Source of the DNA: JAGTVG01 sp963820995
Lineage (GTDB): Bacteria > Bacteroidota > Bacteroidia > Cytophagales > Cyclobacteriaceae
Direction: 5' to 3'
DNA: 64,000 nt
Assembly (NCBI GenBank): GCA_963820995.1
Contig: CAWGCL010000004.1
Coordinates: 930,001 to 994,000 of the forward strand
A program made the position numbers and the translations under genes. This document shows, piece after piece, positions 45,356 through 54,741 of the stretch (position 1 is its first letter; each line of letters opens with the position of its first letter). The notes beneath the pieces were generated by a model, which saw only the letters and a list, made by a program, of their open reading frames with translations, did not search any database and was not told the origin of the DNA.

Positions 45356-47143
45356 TTACATTGGGATGAAGACCTTATTGTATAGAATAAGCAGGGCAAA
45401 GAAGGCTACGGTCAGGTAAATCAATGTCACAGGAACTCCAATCCTGACAAAATCTCTAAGGTTGTATCCCCCGGGTCCGTAAACCAATAAGTTCGTTTGG
45501 TAACTGAAAGGAGTGATGAAAGCAGCTGAGGCTGCATAGGCAATGCCCAGGAAATAGGGTGTTGCGTCAATTCCCATACTTTGACCGATACCCAATGCTA
45601 TGGGGAAAGTAATCGATACGGCACCTACGTTCCCAATGAGGGATGTCAATAAATTGGTGATCAATATTAATCCGATTAATATGGCAGTTCGCCCAAATGG
45701 AGACAATAATCCGATCAACCAATCAGCAACCATGACACCAGCTCCGGATATGATCATAGCCTGTCCAATGGCTAAAGAAAACACAAGGATGCCAATCAGG
45801 TTAAAATCAAGTTCCCGCCGGATATCTTGAACACTGATCAGGCCAAAACCTACCATTATCGTAAAAATTATCAGAAGTGACGGGAACAGGGCCAATCCTT
45901 TAGTTATCAATAAAACAATCGACCCCAATAAGATCAATCCAATAGCATAATATTTTTTTCTTCCTGGGTCAGCAATCTCCCTGACCTTATTGATCACATA
46001 AATATCCTTATACAGTTCAACCCTATTGCCAAAATCTTTACCTGCATATAACAATAACACATCTCCCGGATTGATTTCGATATCTCCAATTTTGCCGCTG
46101 ATCCTTTCGCCATTTCTATGTATTGCTATAATTGCTGCATCGTATCTGTTCCGGAAATTTGATTCTTTTACCGTTTTGCCAATTATGGATGAAAATCCAG
46201 CAACCACTACTTCAATCACATCAGTTTTATCCTGATGATAATCGCTTGCCTTTTCCGGTAAAATAAGACCTTTCTGTTCATTGATCAGGTCCATGATATT
46301 TGTTGTGTCACCGGCAAAAAATAAGATATCATCTTTTTGTATGATTTCATGGGGGGTAATTGGTGAAATCATCTTTCCCTGCCTCTGGATCTCCACAAGG
46401 TAAACTCCTTGCAGATTTCGAAGACCTGCATCCATAACGGTTTTGCTGATCAAAGGCGACTGGTCTTGCAGCCATGTTTCTATCAGATATTTTCTTTTGT
46501 TTTTGGAAAAATTTTGCAGGGTGTCTGTATGATTTGGCAGCAATTTGTAACCAAAGAATACGATAAATAAGATTCCTGTTATGGTTACTACTGAGCCTAT
46601 GATGATCAAGTCATTAAACTTCAATTCCTTTAATCCTGCTTCTGTTATAAATCCATTCAGGACAAGTGTGGTGGAAGTTCCGATCAAGGTTAACATTCCT
46701 CCCATGATAGTTGCGTAAGATAAGGGGATCAGTAATTTTGATGGGGCTATTTTGTTTTTCCTGCCATAATTGTAAACATAGGGAGTCATCAGAGCCACGA
46801 CTGCCGTATTATTAATTAAAGCACTTAAAATAGCCACCTGGGCCATCATCCGGATCAGGAAATTCCGGTAGGTTTTAGCTTTCTTAAATACAAGGTCAAA
46901 AATCAGCTCAACTCTATAATTTTTGCGTATTGCTGCTGTAATTACAATTAGTAAAATAATTACTGCTATCGAACTATTTGAAAAACCTGCCAGAACATGC
47001 TCAGTATCCAGTATGCCTGTAATGGTAAAAATCAAAACGGCTAGAAGGAAACTAACAGATGGCCTGAGAACCTCAAGATAAATCAAGGCAAAGGTCAGAG
47101 ATAGAACGATTAGAACAAAATAAGGTTGAAATGCTTCTGCCAT
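45356..47143 (-). CDS. SLC13-type transporter with TrkA-C domains
   Basis: Sodium-coupled anion transporter (595 aa) of the SLC13/CitT/ArsB superfamily. N-terminal helices with LEVLRPSVSFLLAVLIF and INNTAVVALMTPYVYNYGRK (the NxT anion/Na motif) and PLSYATIMGGMLTLIGTSTT (the SNT-like second half motif). A cytoplasmic region at about residues 205-375 contains two RCK_C/TrkA-C-like repeats (ISPITPHEIIQKDDILFFAG and GKIGDIEINPGDVLLLYAGK). The second helix bundle contains LLTSLIGNVGAVSITFPIAL. Substrate (sulfate, dicarboxylate or similar) cannot be told. Confidence 0.87.
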   Translation of the reverse strand: MAEAFQPYFVLIVLSLTFALIYLEVLRPSVSFLLAVLIFTITGILDTEHVLAGFSNSSIAVIILLIVITAAIRKNYRVELIFDLVFKKAKTYRNFLIRMMAQVAILSALINNTAVVALMTPYVYNYGRKNKIAPSKLLIPLSYATIMGGMLTLIGTSTTLVLNGFITEAGLKELKFNDLIIIGSVVTITGILFIVFFGYKLLPNHTDTLQNFSKNKRKYLIETWLQDQSPLISKTVMDAGLRNLQGVYLVEIQRQGKMISPITPHEIIQKDDILFFAGDTTNIMDLINEQKGLILPEKASDYHQDKTDVIEVVVAGFSSIIGKTVKESNFRNRYDAAIIAIHRNGERISGKIGDIEINPGDVLLLYAGKDFGNRVELYKDIYVINKVREIADPGRKKYYAIGLILLGSIVLLITKGLALFPSLLIIFTIMVGFGLISVQDIRRELDFNLIGILVFSLAIGQAMIISGAGVMVADWLIGLLSPFGRTAILIGLILITNLLTSLIGNVGAVSITFPIALGIGQSMGIDATPYFLGIAYAASAAFITPFSYQTNLLVYGPGGYNLRDFVRIGVPVTLIYLTVAFFALLILYNKVFIPM

Positions 47144-47161
47144 GAACTAAATTAAAAAAAA

Positions 47162-47935
47162 TCACTCAAATTTCAGGTGCTTTACAGAATCACCGCTGAA
47201 TATTAATTCTTTTAAAGCATCAATCCCAATCTGCAGGTGTAATTTTAGAAATTTATCGGATACTTTCTTATCACTTTCACTGGTTTTTACCCCATGTGGG
47301 ATCATGGGATTGTCAGAAACGAGTAAAAGTGCACCGCGTGGGATCCCGTTTTTAAAGCCTACAGTAAATAAAGTAGCAGTCTCCATGTCAACGGCCATAG
47401 CCCTTGCCATCCTCAGGTATGATTTGAACTGTTTATCATGTTCCCATACTCTTCTGTTTGTAGAATAGACAGTTCCAGTCCAGTAATCGCAAGCATGTTT
47501 TTTAATCATTGATGAGACAGCTCTTTGTAGTTGAAATGAAGGCAAAGCAGGTATTTCCTTTGGCAGATACTCATTACTCGTGCCTTCCCCACGAATAGCC
47601 GCTATTGGTAAGATGAGGTCTCCCAGTTTCGTCTTTCGTTTAAGACCTCCGCATTTACCCAGGAAGAGCACCGCCCTTGGCCGTATTGCGATAAGGAGAT
47701 CCATGATTGTTGCTGCCATGGCACTTCCCATACCAAAATTAATCAGGGAGATGTTTTCAGCTGTAACGGTCTGCATAGGTCCCCCTTCACCCTTTATTTC
47801 TTTTCCATGCATATCAGAAAAAACTTTCAGATAGGTATGGAAATTGGTCAACAATATATATTTCCCAAAATCTTTAAGAGATGTGCTGGTATATCTTGGT
47901 AGCCAGTCTTTGACAATTTCCAATCTCGTTTTCAT
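47162..47935 (-). CDS. amn: AMP nucleosidase, short form
   Basis: Phosphorylase-fold AMP nucleosidase (257 aa), converting AMP to adenine and ribose 5-phosphate. It corresponds only to the catalytic C-terminal domain of E. coli Amn (484 aa). Motifs: LLTNFHTYLKVF, SLINFGMGSAMAATIMDLLI, AVLFLGKCGGLKRKTKLGDL, MAVDMETATLFTVGFKNGIP and LLLVSDNPMIPHGVKTSESD. The short form is the usual one in Bacteroidota. It sits 18 bases ahead of the SLC13 gene on the same strand. Confidence 0.88.
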   Translation of the reverse strand: MKTRLEIVKDWLPRYTSTSLKDFGKYILLTNFHTYLKVFSDMHGKEIKGEGGPMQTVTAENISLINFGMGSAMAATIMDLLIAIRPRAVLFLGKCGGLKRKTKLGDLILPIAAIRGEGTSNEYLPKEIPALPSFQLQRAVSSMIKKHACDYWTGTVYSTNRRVWEHDKQFKSYLRMARAMAVDMETATLFTVGFKNGIPRGALLLVSDNPMIPHGVKTSESDKKVSDKFLKLHLQIGIDALKELIFSGDSVKHLKFE

Positions 47936-48060
47936 ATGTTTATATTAGTTACTCAATGGTTAATTGGAACTTTTCGAGATTAAATTAATCATTTTCCTGA
48001 GATATTACTGATTATTTTAATCATATTGGTTTCATAGATATTATTTAGGAGTTTTAGGCA

Positions 48061-48507
48061 ATGAATAAAAAACTGAACTTTCCTTCATTTGAATTTCGAA
48101 TTGAAAGGAATGGGAACAAATTAATGATTTTTGATGTATTGCGAAAAAAAAGTGTAAGATTAACTCCGGAGGAATGGGTAAGGCAGCATTTGATCAGGTA
48201 TCTCATTGAAATACGGCACTATCCGAAATCAATGATTAAAGTCGAATCTGGGCTTAAATACAATACACTATTGAAGCGTTCAGATGTGTTGATATTCGAT
48301 CAGGCCGGTAATCCTTTCATGGTAATTGAGTGCAAATCTCCCGAAACCAAACTGGATGATAAAGTTATCCATCAGGTTGCCGCCTATAGCCGGTCTCTAC
48401 AGGTCAGATATATAGGAATAAGCAATGGCCTGAAGCACTTTTGCTGGGAAATAGATCAGAAAAACCGGTCTACAGTGAGTTTGGATGATTTCCCTGAATA
48501 TTCATAA
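48061..48507 (+). CDS. Stand-alone HsdR N-terminal (PD-(D/E)XK-like) domain protein
   Basis: A 148-aa protein resembling the type I restriction enzyme R protein N-terminal nuclease fold. The candidate active site is E62, D75 (KRSDVLIFD) and E90-x-K92 (MVIECKSPE), a D-Ex-K arrangement, and a QxxxY helix follows (HQVAAYSRSL). There is no helicase, methylase or specificity gene nearby. Proteins of this size are common single genes in Bacteroidota, so it is unlikely to be part of a restriction system here. Its function is unknown to me. Confidence 0.78.
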   Translation: MNKKLNFPSFEFRIERNGNKLMIFDVLRKKSVRLTPEEWVRQHLIRYLIEIRHYPKSMIKVESGLKYNTLLKRSDVLIFDQAGNPFMVIECKSPETKLDDKVIHQVAAYSRSLQVRYIGISNGLKHFCWEIDQKNRSTVSLDDFPEYS

Positions 48508-48563
48508 ATAAGGATTGCCTCTTCATTAAAACTCTATATAAAATCTTGCATTCTCAATCAACC

Positions 48564-48580
48564 TTATGATTAAATCATAA
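48564..48580. repeat. 17-base palindrome between convergent genes
   Basis: TTATGATTAAATCATAA is a perfect inverted repeat (TTATGATT-A-AATCATAA) between the 3' ends of the HsdR-N-like gene and oadB. AT-rich and without a T tract; it could be a weak terminator or chance. Confidence 0.3.
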
Positions 48581-48614
48581 AGTCTTCAAAAAAGGAATCC
48601 AGTTCAAAGTTCTA

Positions 48615-49955
48615 TTAAAGTAAAAAACTTAGCAAAATACCAGCTGCCACTGCCGATCCTATAACGCCTGATACATTAGGGGCCATTGCGTGCATCAGAA
48701 GATGGTTTGTAGAATCTGCCTTAAGCCCCTCGTGCTGAACAACCCTGGCGCTGTCTGGAACCGCAGAGACTCCTGCTGCGCCGATTAATGGATTAAGTTT
48801 ATTATCCCCTTTTAAGAATAGATTCATAAACTTGGCAAATAATAGTCCTCCAGCCGTTGCGATCATAAATGACAATGCACCCAGAGCAAAGATCAGTAGT
48901 GAATCCGGTGTAAGGAATACGTCAGCTTGAGTTGACGCACCGACTGTGATACCGAGGAGTATGGTAACTATATCAATCAGCGAATTCTTAGCAGTATCTG
49001 CCAATCTGTTTGTCCTGGTTGATTCTTTCAGGAGGTTTCCAAAAAAGAGCATTCCCAATAATGGCAGTGCATTAGGAGAAATAAACCCTGTAAGTAACAA
49101 GCCTATAACAGGGAAAAGAATTTTTTCTGTTTTCGAAACAGCTCTTGGCGGTTTCATTCTAATCTTACGTTCTTTTTTGTTAGTTAATAAACGCATGATT
49201 GGCGGTTGAATAACCGGAACCAGGGCCATATAAGAGTAGGCTGCAATTGCAATAGGGCCAATTAAGTTTTTAACAGTTGTGCCATCGGGAAGCAAATTAA
49301 TTCCATTAGCCAGACGGGATGATATAAAAATGGCTGTTGGGCCATCAGCACCTCCGATAATGCCAATTGCACCGGCCTCGGGAGGTGCAAATCCAAGCAT
49401 TAAAGCCCCCAGGAATGTTAAAAATATTCCAACCTGGGCGGCTGCACCAAGAAGCATTAAACGTGGATTAGAGATTAGCGAAGAAAAATCCGTCATGGCA
49501 CCGATCCCAAGAAATATCAATGGTGGATAAATACCTTTTACGACACCATAATATAGATAATTTAAAACACTGCCTTCCTCATAAATACCAATTTGAAATC
49601 CCGGAACGAATGGAATGTTCCCGATGATTATCCCTGTACCAATTGGAATGAGTAACAAGGGTTCGTAGTTATACTCAATGGCAATAATTATAAAGAATAA
49701 TCCGACAATGAGCATAGCAATATGCCCGAAAGTAGCATTAGCAAAACCTGTATAACTGAAGAAATTCTTAATACCCTGCAATGCCCCACTGGGCTTTTTG
49801 CCTTCTGTAAGGTCGTCGGATACCTGTTCAGCACTCATTTCAGTTTTAGTAAGCTCAGTTTTATTTGTTGAAGCCGGATGGTCAGCACTAACAAAAGATA
49901 ATCGCACCAGCGATAGAATAGCGATGATCCCTAAAACGGTAAATAGCTTTCTCAT
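48615..49955 (-). CDS. oadB: Na+-pumping decarboxylase beta subunit
   Basis: Membrane subunit (446 aa) that decarboxylates carboxybiotin and exports Na+. An N-terminal signal-like helix and a polar linker (about residues 1-65) precede the OadB/MmdB/GcdB fold. The Na-site loop GAIGIIGGADGPTAIFISSR carries the conserved Asp, and the second half has GLLLTGFISPNALPLLGMLF and the end DSTNHLLMHAMAPNVSGVIG. Last gene of the operon; starts 6 bases after the biotin carrier stop. Confidence 0.93.
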   Translation of the reverse strand: MRKLFTVLGIIAILSLVRLSFVSADHPASTNKTELTKTEMSAEQVSDDLTEGKKPSGALQGIKNFFSYTGFANATFGHIAMLIVGLFFIIIAIEYNYEPLLLIPIGTGIIIGNIPFVPGFQIGIYEEGSVLNYLYYGVVKGIYPPLIFLGIGAMTDFSSLISNPRLMLLGAAAQVGIFLTFLGALMLGFAPPEAGAIGIIGGADGPTAIFISSRLANGINLLPDGTTVKNLIGPIAIAAYSYMALVPVIQPPIMRLLTNKKERKIRMKPPRAVSKTEKILFPVIGLLLTGFISPNALPLLGMLFFGNLLKESTRTNRLADTAKNSLIDIVTILLGITVGASTQADVFLTPDSLLIFALGALSFMIATAGGLLFAKFMNLFLKGDNKLNPLIGAAGVSAVPDSARVVQHEGLKADSTNHLLMHAMAPNVSGVIGSAVAAGILLSFLL

Positions 49956-49961
49956 TTCTTC

Positions 49962-50381
49962 TTATTCAATTTCAATTAATAGATCACCTTGAAGCACGGA
50001 ATCTCCTTCTTTCACGAGGATCTTTTTTACCACTCCTTCTTTTTCAGCAAGAACATTATTTTCCATTTTCATAGCCTCCATGATTAGAACAGCATCCCCT
50101 TTCTTGACTAAATCACCTTCCTTGACAATTACTTTAAAAATAGTCCCAGGTAATGGTGCGGTGATGCTGCTTAATCCTGATCCTTTCATTATCTCTTCAG
50201 GGGCTTTTGGTGAAGGTTTTTCTGGCCGTATCAGTTTTGGAGTCTTAGTGGTTTTGATATCCTGCTCCATTTCTACAGTGTAGGGTGTTCCATTTAGCTC
50301 AATTTCAGCAATATTATCTTCAAACGATTTTATGTTCACCGTATACTTATTGCCACTGATTGTGAATTTGTATGTTTTCAT
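49962..50381 (-). CDS. Biotin carboxyl carrier subunit
   Basis: A 139-aa biotinyl-domain protein. Residues 1-40 form a small N-terminal beta region (MKTYKFTISGNKYTVNIKSF), a proline/lysine-rich linker follows (about 43-66), and the biotinyl domain has ITAPLPGTIFKVIVKEGDLV and EAMKMENNV with biotin-accepting Lys105. It carries CO2 from the carboxyltransferase (50849-52408) to the beta subunit. Confidence 0.92.
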   Translation of the reverse strand: MKTYKFTISGNKYTVNIKSFEDNIAEIELNGTPYTVEMEQDIKTTKTPKLIRPEKPSPKAPEEIMKGSGLSSITAPLPGTIFKVIVKEGDLVKKGDAVLIMEAMKMENNVLAEKEGVVKKILVKEGDSVLQGDLLIEIE

Positions 50382-50466
50382 TTGAACTGCAGTATAATTT
50401 TATCGGTATCTTGTTTTTGGTAAAATGATGATATCATCTCATTTATTACTAACCCGGGCATTTCAG

Positions 50467-50838
50467 TTAAAATCTTCTGTTTAATCCTCTGGTGATGCCA
50501 TAGATCTTTGAACTCCAGGGAGAATAGCTCTTTGATATTTTCCGGATAGTAATTATTGGATCCTCTTTATCATGCATTTCATTGAAAAACATGAATATAG
50601 CGGTTCCAATAGCAGCATTGGCCTCTCCGGATAAATGATCTATGGAAGCAATTAGAGCGGCTTCTTTACCCTTCTTCTTTAAAGCCCGCCTTTTTTGGTA
50701 AGCCAGAAGTTTTGGCACGGTATTGAAAACAGCAGCCAGCAGTACCAAAGCCAGAAATACAATAAGATATCCTACCAGGGTTATCACTAAGCCGTCACTT
50801 AGAAAGTAGTCCCAATTTATTTCAGCTAGAATCATCAT
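50467..50838 (-). CDS. Na+-pumping decarboxylase gamma subunit (OadG-like)
   Basis: A 123-aa membrane-anchored protein. One helix (LVITLVGYLIVFLALVLLAA, about residues 16-35) is followed by a basic cytoplasmic region (YQKRRALKKKGKEAALI). The C-terminal SKSYSPWSSKIYGITRGLNR is typical of the OadG/MmdC family that links the subunits of the complex. Starts 10 bases after the mmdA stop. Confidence 0.8.
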   Translation of the reverse strand: MMILAEINWDYFLSDGLVITLVGYLIVFLALVLLAAVFNTVPKLLAYQKRRALKKKGKEAALIASIDHLSGEANAAIGTAIFMFFNEMHDKEDPIITIRKISKSYSPWSSKIYGITRGLNRRF

Positions 50839-50848
50839 ATTAATCAGA

Positions 50849-52408
50849 TTATAATGGAATGTTTGAGTGTTTTTTAGGTGGATTAAAGTCCTTTTTGGTC
50901 GAGAGGATCTTTAATCCCCGAATAATCCTGAACCTGGTATTTCTGGGTTCAATAATATCGTCAATAAATCCATATTTGGCAGCCTGATATGGATTTGCAA
51001 AGTTTTCGATATATTCCTCTTCTTTTTCAGAAATGAATTTTTTCCGTTCTTCCTTATCGGCTATTTCACGTAATTTTTTTCCTTCTAATACTTCCACGGC
51101 CCCTTTTGCGCCCATAACAGCTATTTCAGCAGATGGCCATGCATAATTCAAGTCACCTCTTAACTGCTTACAACTCATTACATCATGGGCTCCGCCATAA
51201 GATTTCCTTAATGTGATTGTGATTTTTGGCACGGTCGCCTCACCATAGGCAAATAACAATTTCGCACCATGGATGATAATACCACCCATCTCCTGTGCAC
51301 TGCCCGGTAAAAATCCCGGAACATCTACCAAGGTAATGATAGGGATGTTGAAGGCGTCGCAAAAACGAACGAAACGAGCAGCTTTCCTTGAAGCATCAAT
51401 GTCAAGAACACCAGCTAAATAATTGGGTTGATTGGCTACGATGCCAACGGGCATTCCATTAAACCTGGCAAAGCCAATAATAATGTTCTTGGCATAGTTC
51501 CTTTGTATCTCTAAGAACTCATGCTCGTCCGTAATGGCATGAATCACATCCTTGACATCATATGGTTTGTTTGGATTTTCCGGAATTAATTCATTCAATT
51601 CATCTTCAAGCCTGTCGATTGGATCCTTTGTTTCATTAATCGGCGGTTCTTCAAGGTTATTTGAAGGGATGTAACTCATCATTTTTCGGATCAGGAGTAA
51701 GCCCTCTTCCTCTGTTTCAACCATGAAATGGGAAATTCCGGATTTAGTTGAATGTACATTAGCTCCTCCAAGATCTTCTATTGAAATATCTTCACCTGTT
51801 ACAGTTTTAACTACCTTAGGCCCGGTAACAAACATGTAACTTGATTTTTCGCTCATAATAATAAAATCAGTCAAAGCAGGAGAATATACGGCCCCACCAG
51901 CACATGGTCCAAAAATGGCAGAGATCTGAGGTATTACACCTGATGACAAAATATTCCTCTGGAATATCTCAGCATACCCGGCCAGGCTTCGAACGCCTTC
52001 CTGTATCCTTGCACCACCGCTGTCATTAAGGCCTATTACCGGTGCTCCAACCTGCATGGCCTGGTCCATTATTTTGCATATTTTCTGAGCGAACATCTCA
52101 GAAAGGCTTCCGCCAAATACAGTAAAATCCTGCGAAAATACATAAACAAGTCTACCATCAATTGTACCGTGCCCGGTAACAACCCCATCAGACAGGAATT
52201 TCTGATCCCACATGCCAAATGATTTTGTTCTGTGAGTAACGAACATATCGTACTCTTCAAAACTAGCTTCATCCAGTAATAACAGGATTCTCTCTCTGGC
52301 TGTTAATTTGCCTTTCTGATGTTGGCTTTCAATACGTTTTTCACCTCCACCCATTCGGGCCTCAGCACGTTTTTCAATTAACTCATTAATTTTCTCCTGA
52401 TTAGTCAT
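50849..52408 (-). CDS. mmdA: Methylmalonyl-CoA decarboxylase carboxyltransferase subunit
   Basis: Acyl-CoA carboxyltransferase (519 aa) of the PccB/MmdA family. It starts MTNQEKINELIEKRAEARMG. The crotonase-like halves show QDFTVFGGSLSEMFAQKICK, GLNDSGGARIQEGVRSLAGY, IFGPCAGGAVYSPALTDFI, LVDVPGFLPGSAQEMGGIII and ITLRKSYGGAHDVMSCKQLR. Together with the gamma, biotin and beta genes behind it, it makes a Na+-exporting decarboxylase, most likely for methylmalonyl-CoA because this subunit is of the CoA rather than the oxaloacetate type. Confidence 0.92.
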   Translation of the reverse strand: MTNQEKINELIEKRAEARMGGGEKRIESQHQKGKLTARERILLLLDEASFEEYDMFVTHRTKSFGMWDQKFLSDGVVTGHGTIDGRLVYVFSQDFTVFGGSLSEMFAQKICKIMDQAMQVGAPVIGLNDSGGARIQEGVRSLAGYAEIFQRNILSSGVIPQISAIFGPCAGGAVYSPALTDFIIMSEKSSYMFVTGPKVVKTVTGEDISIEDLGGANVHSTKSGISHFMVETEEEGLLLIRKMMSYIPSNNLEEPPINETKDPIDRLEDELNELIPENPNKPYDVKDVIHAITDEHEFLEIQRNYAKNIIIGFARFNGMPVGIVANQPNYLAGVLDIDASRKAARFVRFCDAFNIPIITLVDVPGFLPGSAQEMGGIIIHGAKLLFAYGEATVPKITITLRKSYGGAHDVMSCKQLRGDLNYAWPSAEIAVMGAKGAVEVLEGKKLREIADKEERKKFISEKEEEYIENFANPYQAAKYGFIDDIIEPRNTRFRIIRGLKILSTKKDFNPPKKHSNIPL

Positions 52409-52671
52409 TGCTAATAATTATTTATAAATAAATATGCTGTCTTAATTTTCCGGATAATAATTGAAGATTATAAGATATAGTTGTAACATAATCCTTGAAA
52501 AAGGACGTATTATTTTGTCACAAAAATACTAATATAATATTTTCAAAGTATGATAATTATCACTTAATAAGCGAATGGAATATTAAAATTAAACAAAATA
52601 AATTGAAGCATGATAGATTCTTTCTTCATTTAATTATTAAGTGTTTTTTGGGTAGAATAACAGGATCAGGA
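52409..52671. other. Intergenic region upstream of the decarboxylase operon
   Basis: About 260 AT-rich bases. On the minus strand TATTTTTG (plus 52521-52528) is a possible -7 box for mmdA; the nearest TTG upstream is only 15 bases away, so the promoter is weakly supported. No gene was seen. Confidence 0.35.
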
Positions 52672-53123
52672 TTAATAATTTTGGCAATTCTTTAGCATCT
52701 CAGAAACCCGATTTGGGCTGAATATTTTATCTTCCTCACTCCAATTTCCATATAAATATGTCATTAACTCGGCGATCTCGAGATTTGAAAGATCAGTATT
52801 GGCTGGCATGGGTTGGTTGAAAGAAATTCCATTCACAAATATTTCACCACTCTGGCCATTACGAACAATACAGATAGTCCTTACAGGGTCTGCGCGAAAA
52901 TAATCAGAATCTTTAATTGGAGGATATAACCTTGCCAGACCGGAACCGTCCTTTTGATGACAATTACTGCAATTATTCATATATATTTGCCTGCCATTAT
53001 TAAAATATTGCCGGTATTTTATTTTTGAGGCATATAAACCTTCATCTCCTGATTTTGTTTCCGCAAGAAACCAGATGATATTATTGGAATAAAGACAAGA
53101 AATATAATGGATCTATAGACCAT
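52672..53123 (-). CDS. c-type cytochrome (one frameshift)
   Basis: Small cytochrome c (about 150 aa repaired). ATG 53123 gives a signal-like N-terminus (MVYRSIIFLVFIPIISSGFL) that overlaps the SCO1 stop by 11 bases. One base is missing near 53063-53067, after which KYRQYFNNGRQIYMNNCSNC leads to the haem motif CSNCH. FNQPMPANTDLSNLEIAELM supplies the distal Met and ends in the usual helix. It is in an operon with SCO1 and likely linked to terminal oxidase function; the oxidase itself is not in the window. Confidence 0.82.
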
Positions 53124-53763
53124 ATTCGCTTAAAAGCTTAGGGATATCAGAGATAAGCCGGTCAACCTGATCTTCTTTAGTCCCATCGTACAATCCTCTG
53201 ATGTGCCGGTCCGGATCAACAAGTATAAAAGCACCGCTATGAAGGTATCCCCCGGGTTCATTTTCATCTTCCATTGCCGTGACCATATAACTGTTTTGAC
53301 CAACCTCATAAATATATTCCTTTTGTCCGGTCACAAAGTGCCATTTTTTGCTCGATACACCAAGACGTTCTGCAAAATCGTGAAGCAAGGCAACGGTGTC
53401 ATACTCAGGATCAATTGTGTGTGAAAGAAAAAGGATCGCATCATTATTTTTGAATTGTTCATACACCCTCAACATTTGTGTTTTCATGATAGGGCAAATA
53501 GTAGGACAGGTAGTGAAGAAAAAGTCGGCCACATAGATCTTATTTTGAAAAGTGCTGTTTGTTACCTCCATCGAATCCTGGTTGGTGAATATAAAGTCAT
53601 CAATTCTATGGTAAATGGTATCAGTTTTAACGGTTCCGTTAACGGTTCTTTCCTGAATACTTTTGCGACCGAGTATTGGTAGTTTCTTATTATTTGGATC
53701 TGAGCATCCTGCGATAATGAAAAACAGAATAATGAATAATAATTGTACAAGTTTATTGATCAT
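53113..53763 (-). CDS. SCO1/SenC copper chaperone lipoprotein
   Basis: SCO1 family protein (216 aa) for assembly of the CuA site of cytochrome oxidase. I start it at ATG 53763, giving a lipoprotein signal (MINKLVQLLFIILFFIIAGC, lipid Cys20); an in-frame ATG further upstream at 53826 adds 21 residues without benefit. The copper CxxxC is in FFFTTCPTICPIMKTQML and the His ligand in YLHSGAFILVDPD. It overlaps the cytochrome gene, which is probably translated with it. Confidence 0.92.
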   Translation of the reverse strand: MINKLVQLLFIILFFIIAGCSDPNNKKLPILGRKSIQERTVNGTVKTDTIYHRIDDFIFTNQDSMEVTNSTFQNKIYVADFFFTTCPTICPIMKTQMLRVYEQFKNNDAILFLSHTIDPEYDTVALLHDFAERLGVSSKKWHFVTGQKEYIYEVGQNSYMVTAMEDENEPGGYLHSGAFILVDPDRHIRGLYDGTKEDQVDRLISDIPKLLSEYGL

Positions 53764-53842
53764 TTCTAGATAAGAATTTAAACTGGATTTTATAATTTTA
53801 GATTTTCCACATACAAATTTATTCATATTTGTAATTCCCCGG

Positions 53843-54653
53843 CTATCCCGGGTTATAAATTGATGTCGGGTAAAGAATATCGCCAGTTTTCAAAAGTCCT
53901 TCCTTCAGGCAGATCAGGTTCTGGCCAAAAAAAATATTCTGGCCAATTTTCCGGTATTTTGAAAGAGTTTTCAAAGGTTCTTTTGATCTTTTCCCTGTTA
54001 ACTGGTCTGTAGTGGTGATTACACATCTCGAACAAGGCTTTACTCTTTTAAATATAGCTTCTCCAATTTGAAAGACATCGAACTCATCCTCTTCGAAAGG
54101 CACATCCGTTGAGATTACAAGATTGGGCCTGAAGCGATCCATGGGAACCGGTATTTCAAGTTTTTTATTCAAATCCTCAAGTGATCCGGTACTGATGATC
54201 AGGTAGGGAAAACCATCGGCATAGCTGACGTGTTCATTGTCTACAGCATATTTATTTTGAACAGGCCTCAGGGTGTCTTGATCCATTAAGATTAAATGGC
54301 ATTCCAGGTTTAGTTGATCTGAGAACCATCTGTTGTATTGATCTTCTGCTTCAGGAGCAGTAAACCGGTCATCCCATATAGTAACTTTCCTGAAATTTTT
54401 TGATATCGGATTAAAAGGGATAAGTATCTCTGTCCCCCTCATGCTGTACCAGAAATCCGCCGTCCTCAATTGACAGATTAAATCTTGCCATTTCCGGGGC
54501 ATTGCGTTGAGACAGAAAATTTCCCTTCACATCAGTAAGCATCATCCTTCTGTCAAATTTTAATCCCCTGATACAGGCTTCTGACACCTTTAATGATATC
54601 TGCCCTAGGGATTTAATTGGATAAATAATTATTTCTTCCAGCCTTATGTCCAT
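53843..54653 (-). CDS. MOSC domain protein (one frameshift)
   Basis: YcbX/MOSC-type protein (about 269 aa repaired). The MOSC_N beta-barrel starts MDIRLEEIIIYPIKSLGQIS and has GLKFDRRMMLTDVKGNFLSQ. The catalytic MOSC domain has YADGFPYLIISTGSLEDLNK, RFRPNLVISTDVPFEEDEFD and the molybdenum-ligand-type cysteine in KPCSRCVITTTDQLTG. One extra G in a G run near 54434 breaks the frame; the second part starts at TEILIPFNPISKNFRK. Such proteins transfer sulfur or reduce N-hydroxylated compounds using molybdenum cofactor; substrate unknown. Confidence 0.85.
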
Positions 54654-54741
54654 ATATTTTTTTAAATGAATTAAATCCAGGAATGTATTTTTTATCTTCG
54701 ATAAAAATATTAATTCACATCAAATTAAGTATTTTAATTCA

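Noticed and set aside
48061..48507. A type I restriction-modification locus.
   Set aside because: Only the N-terminal nuclease-like domain is present; no helicase part, methyltransferase or specificity subunit is near.
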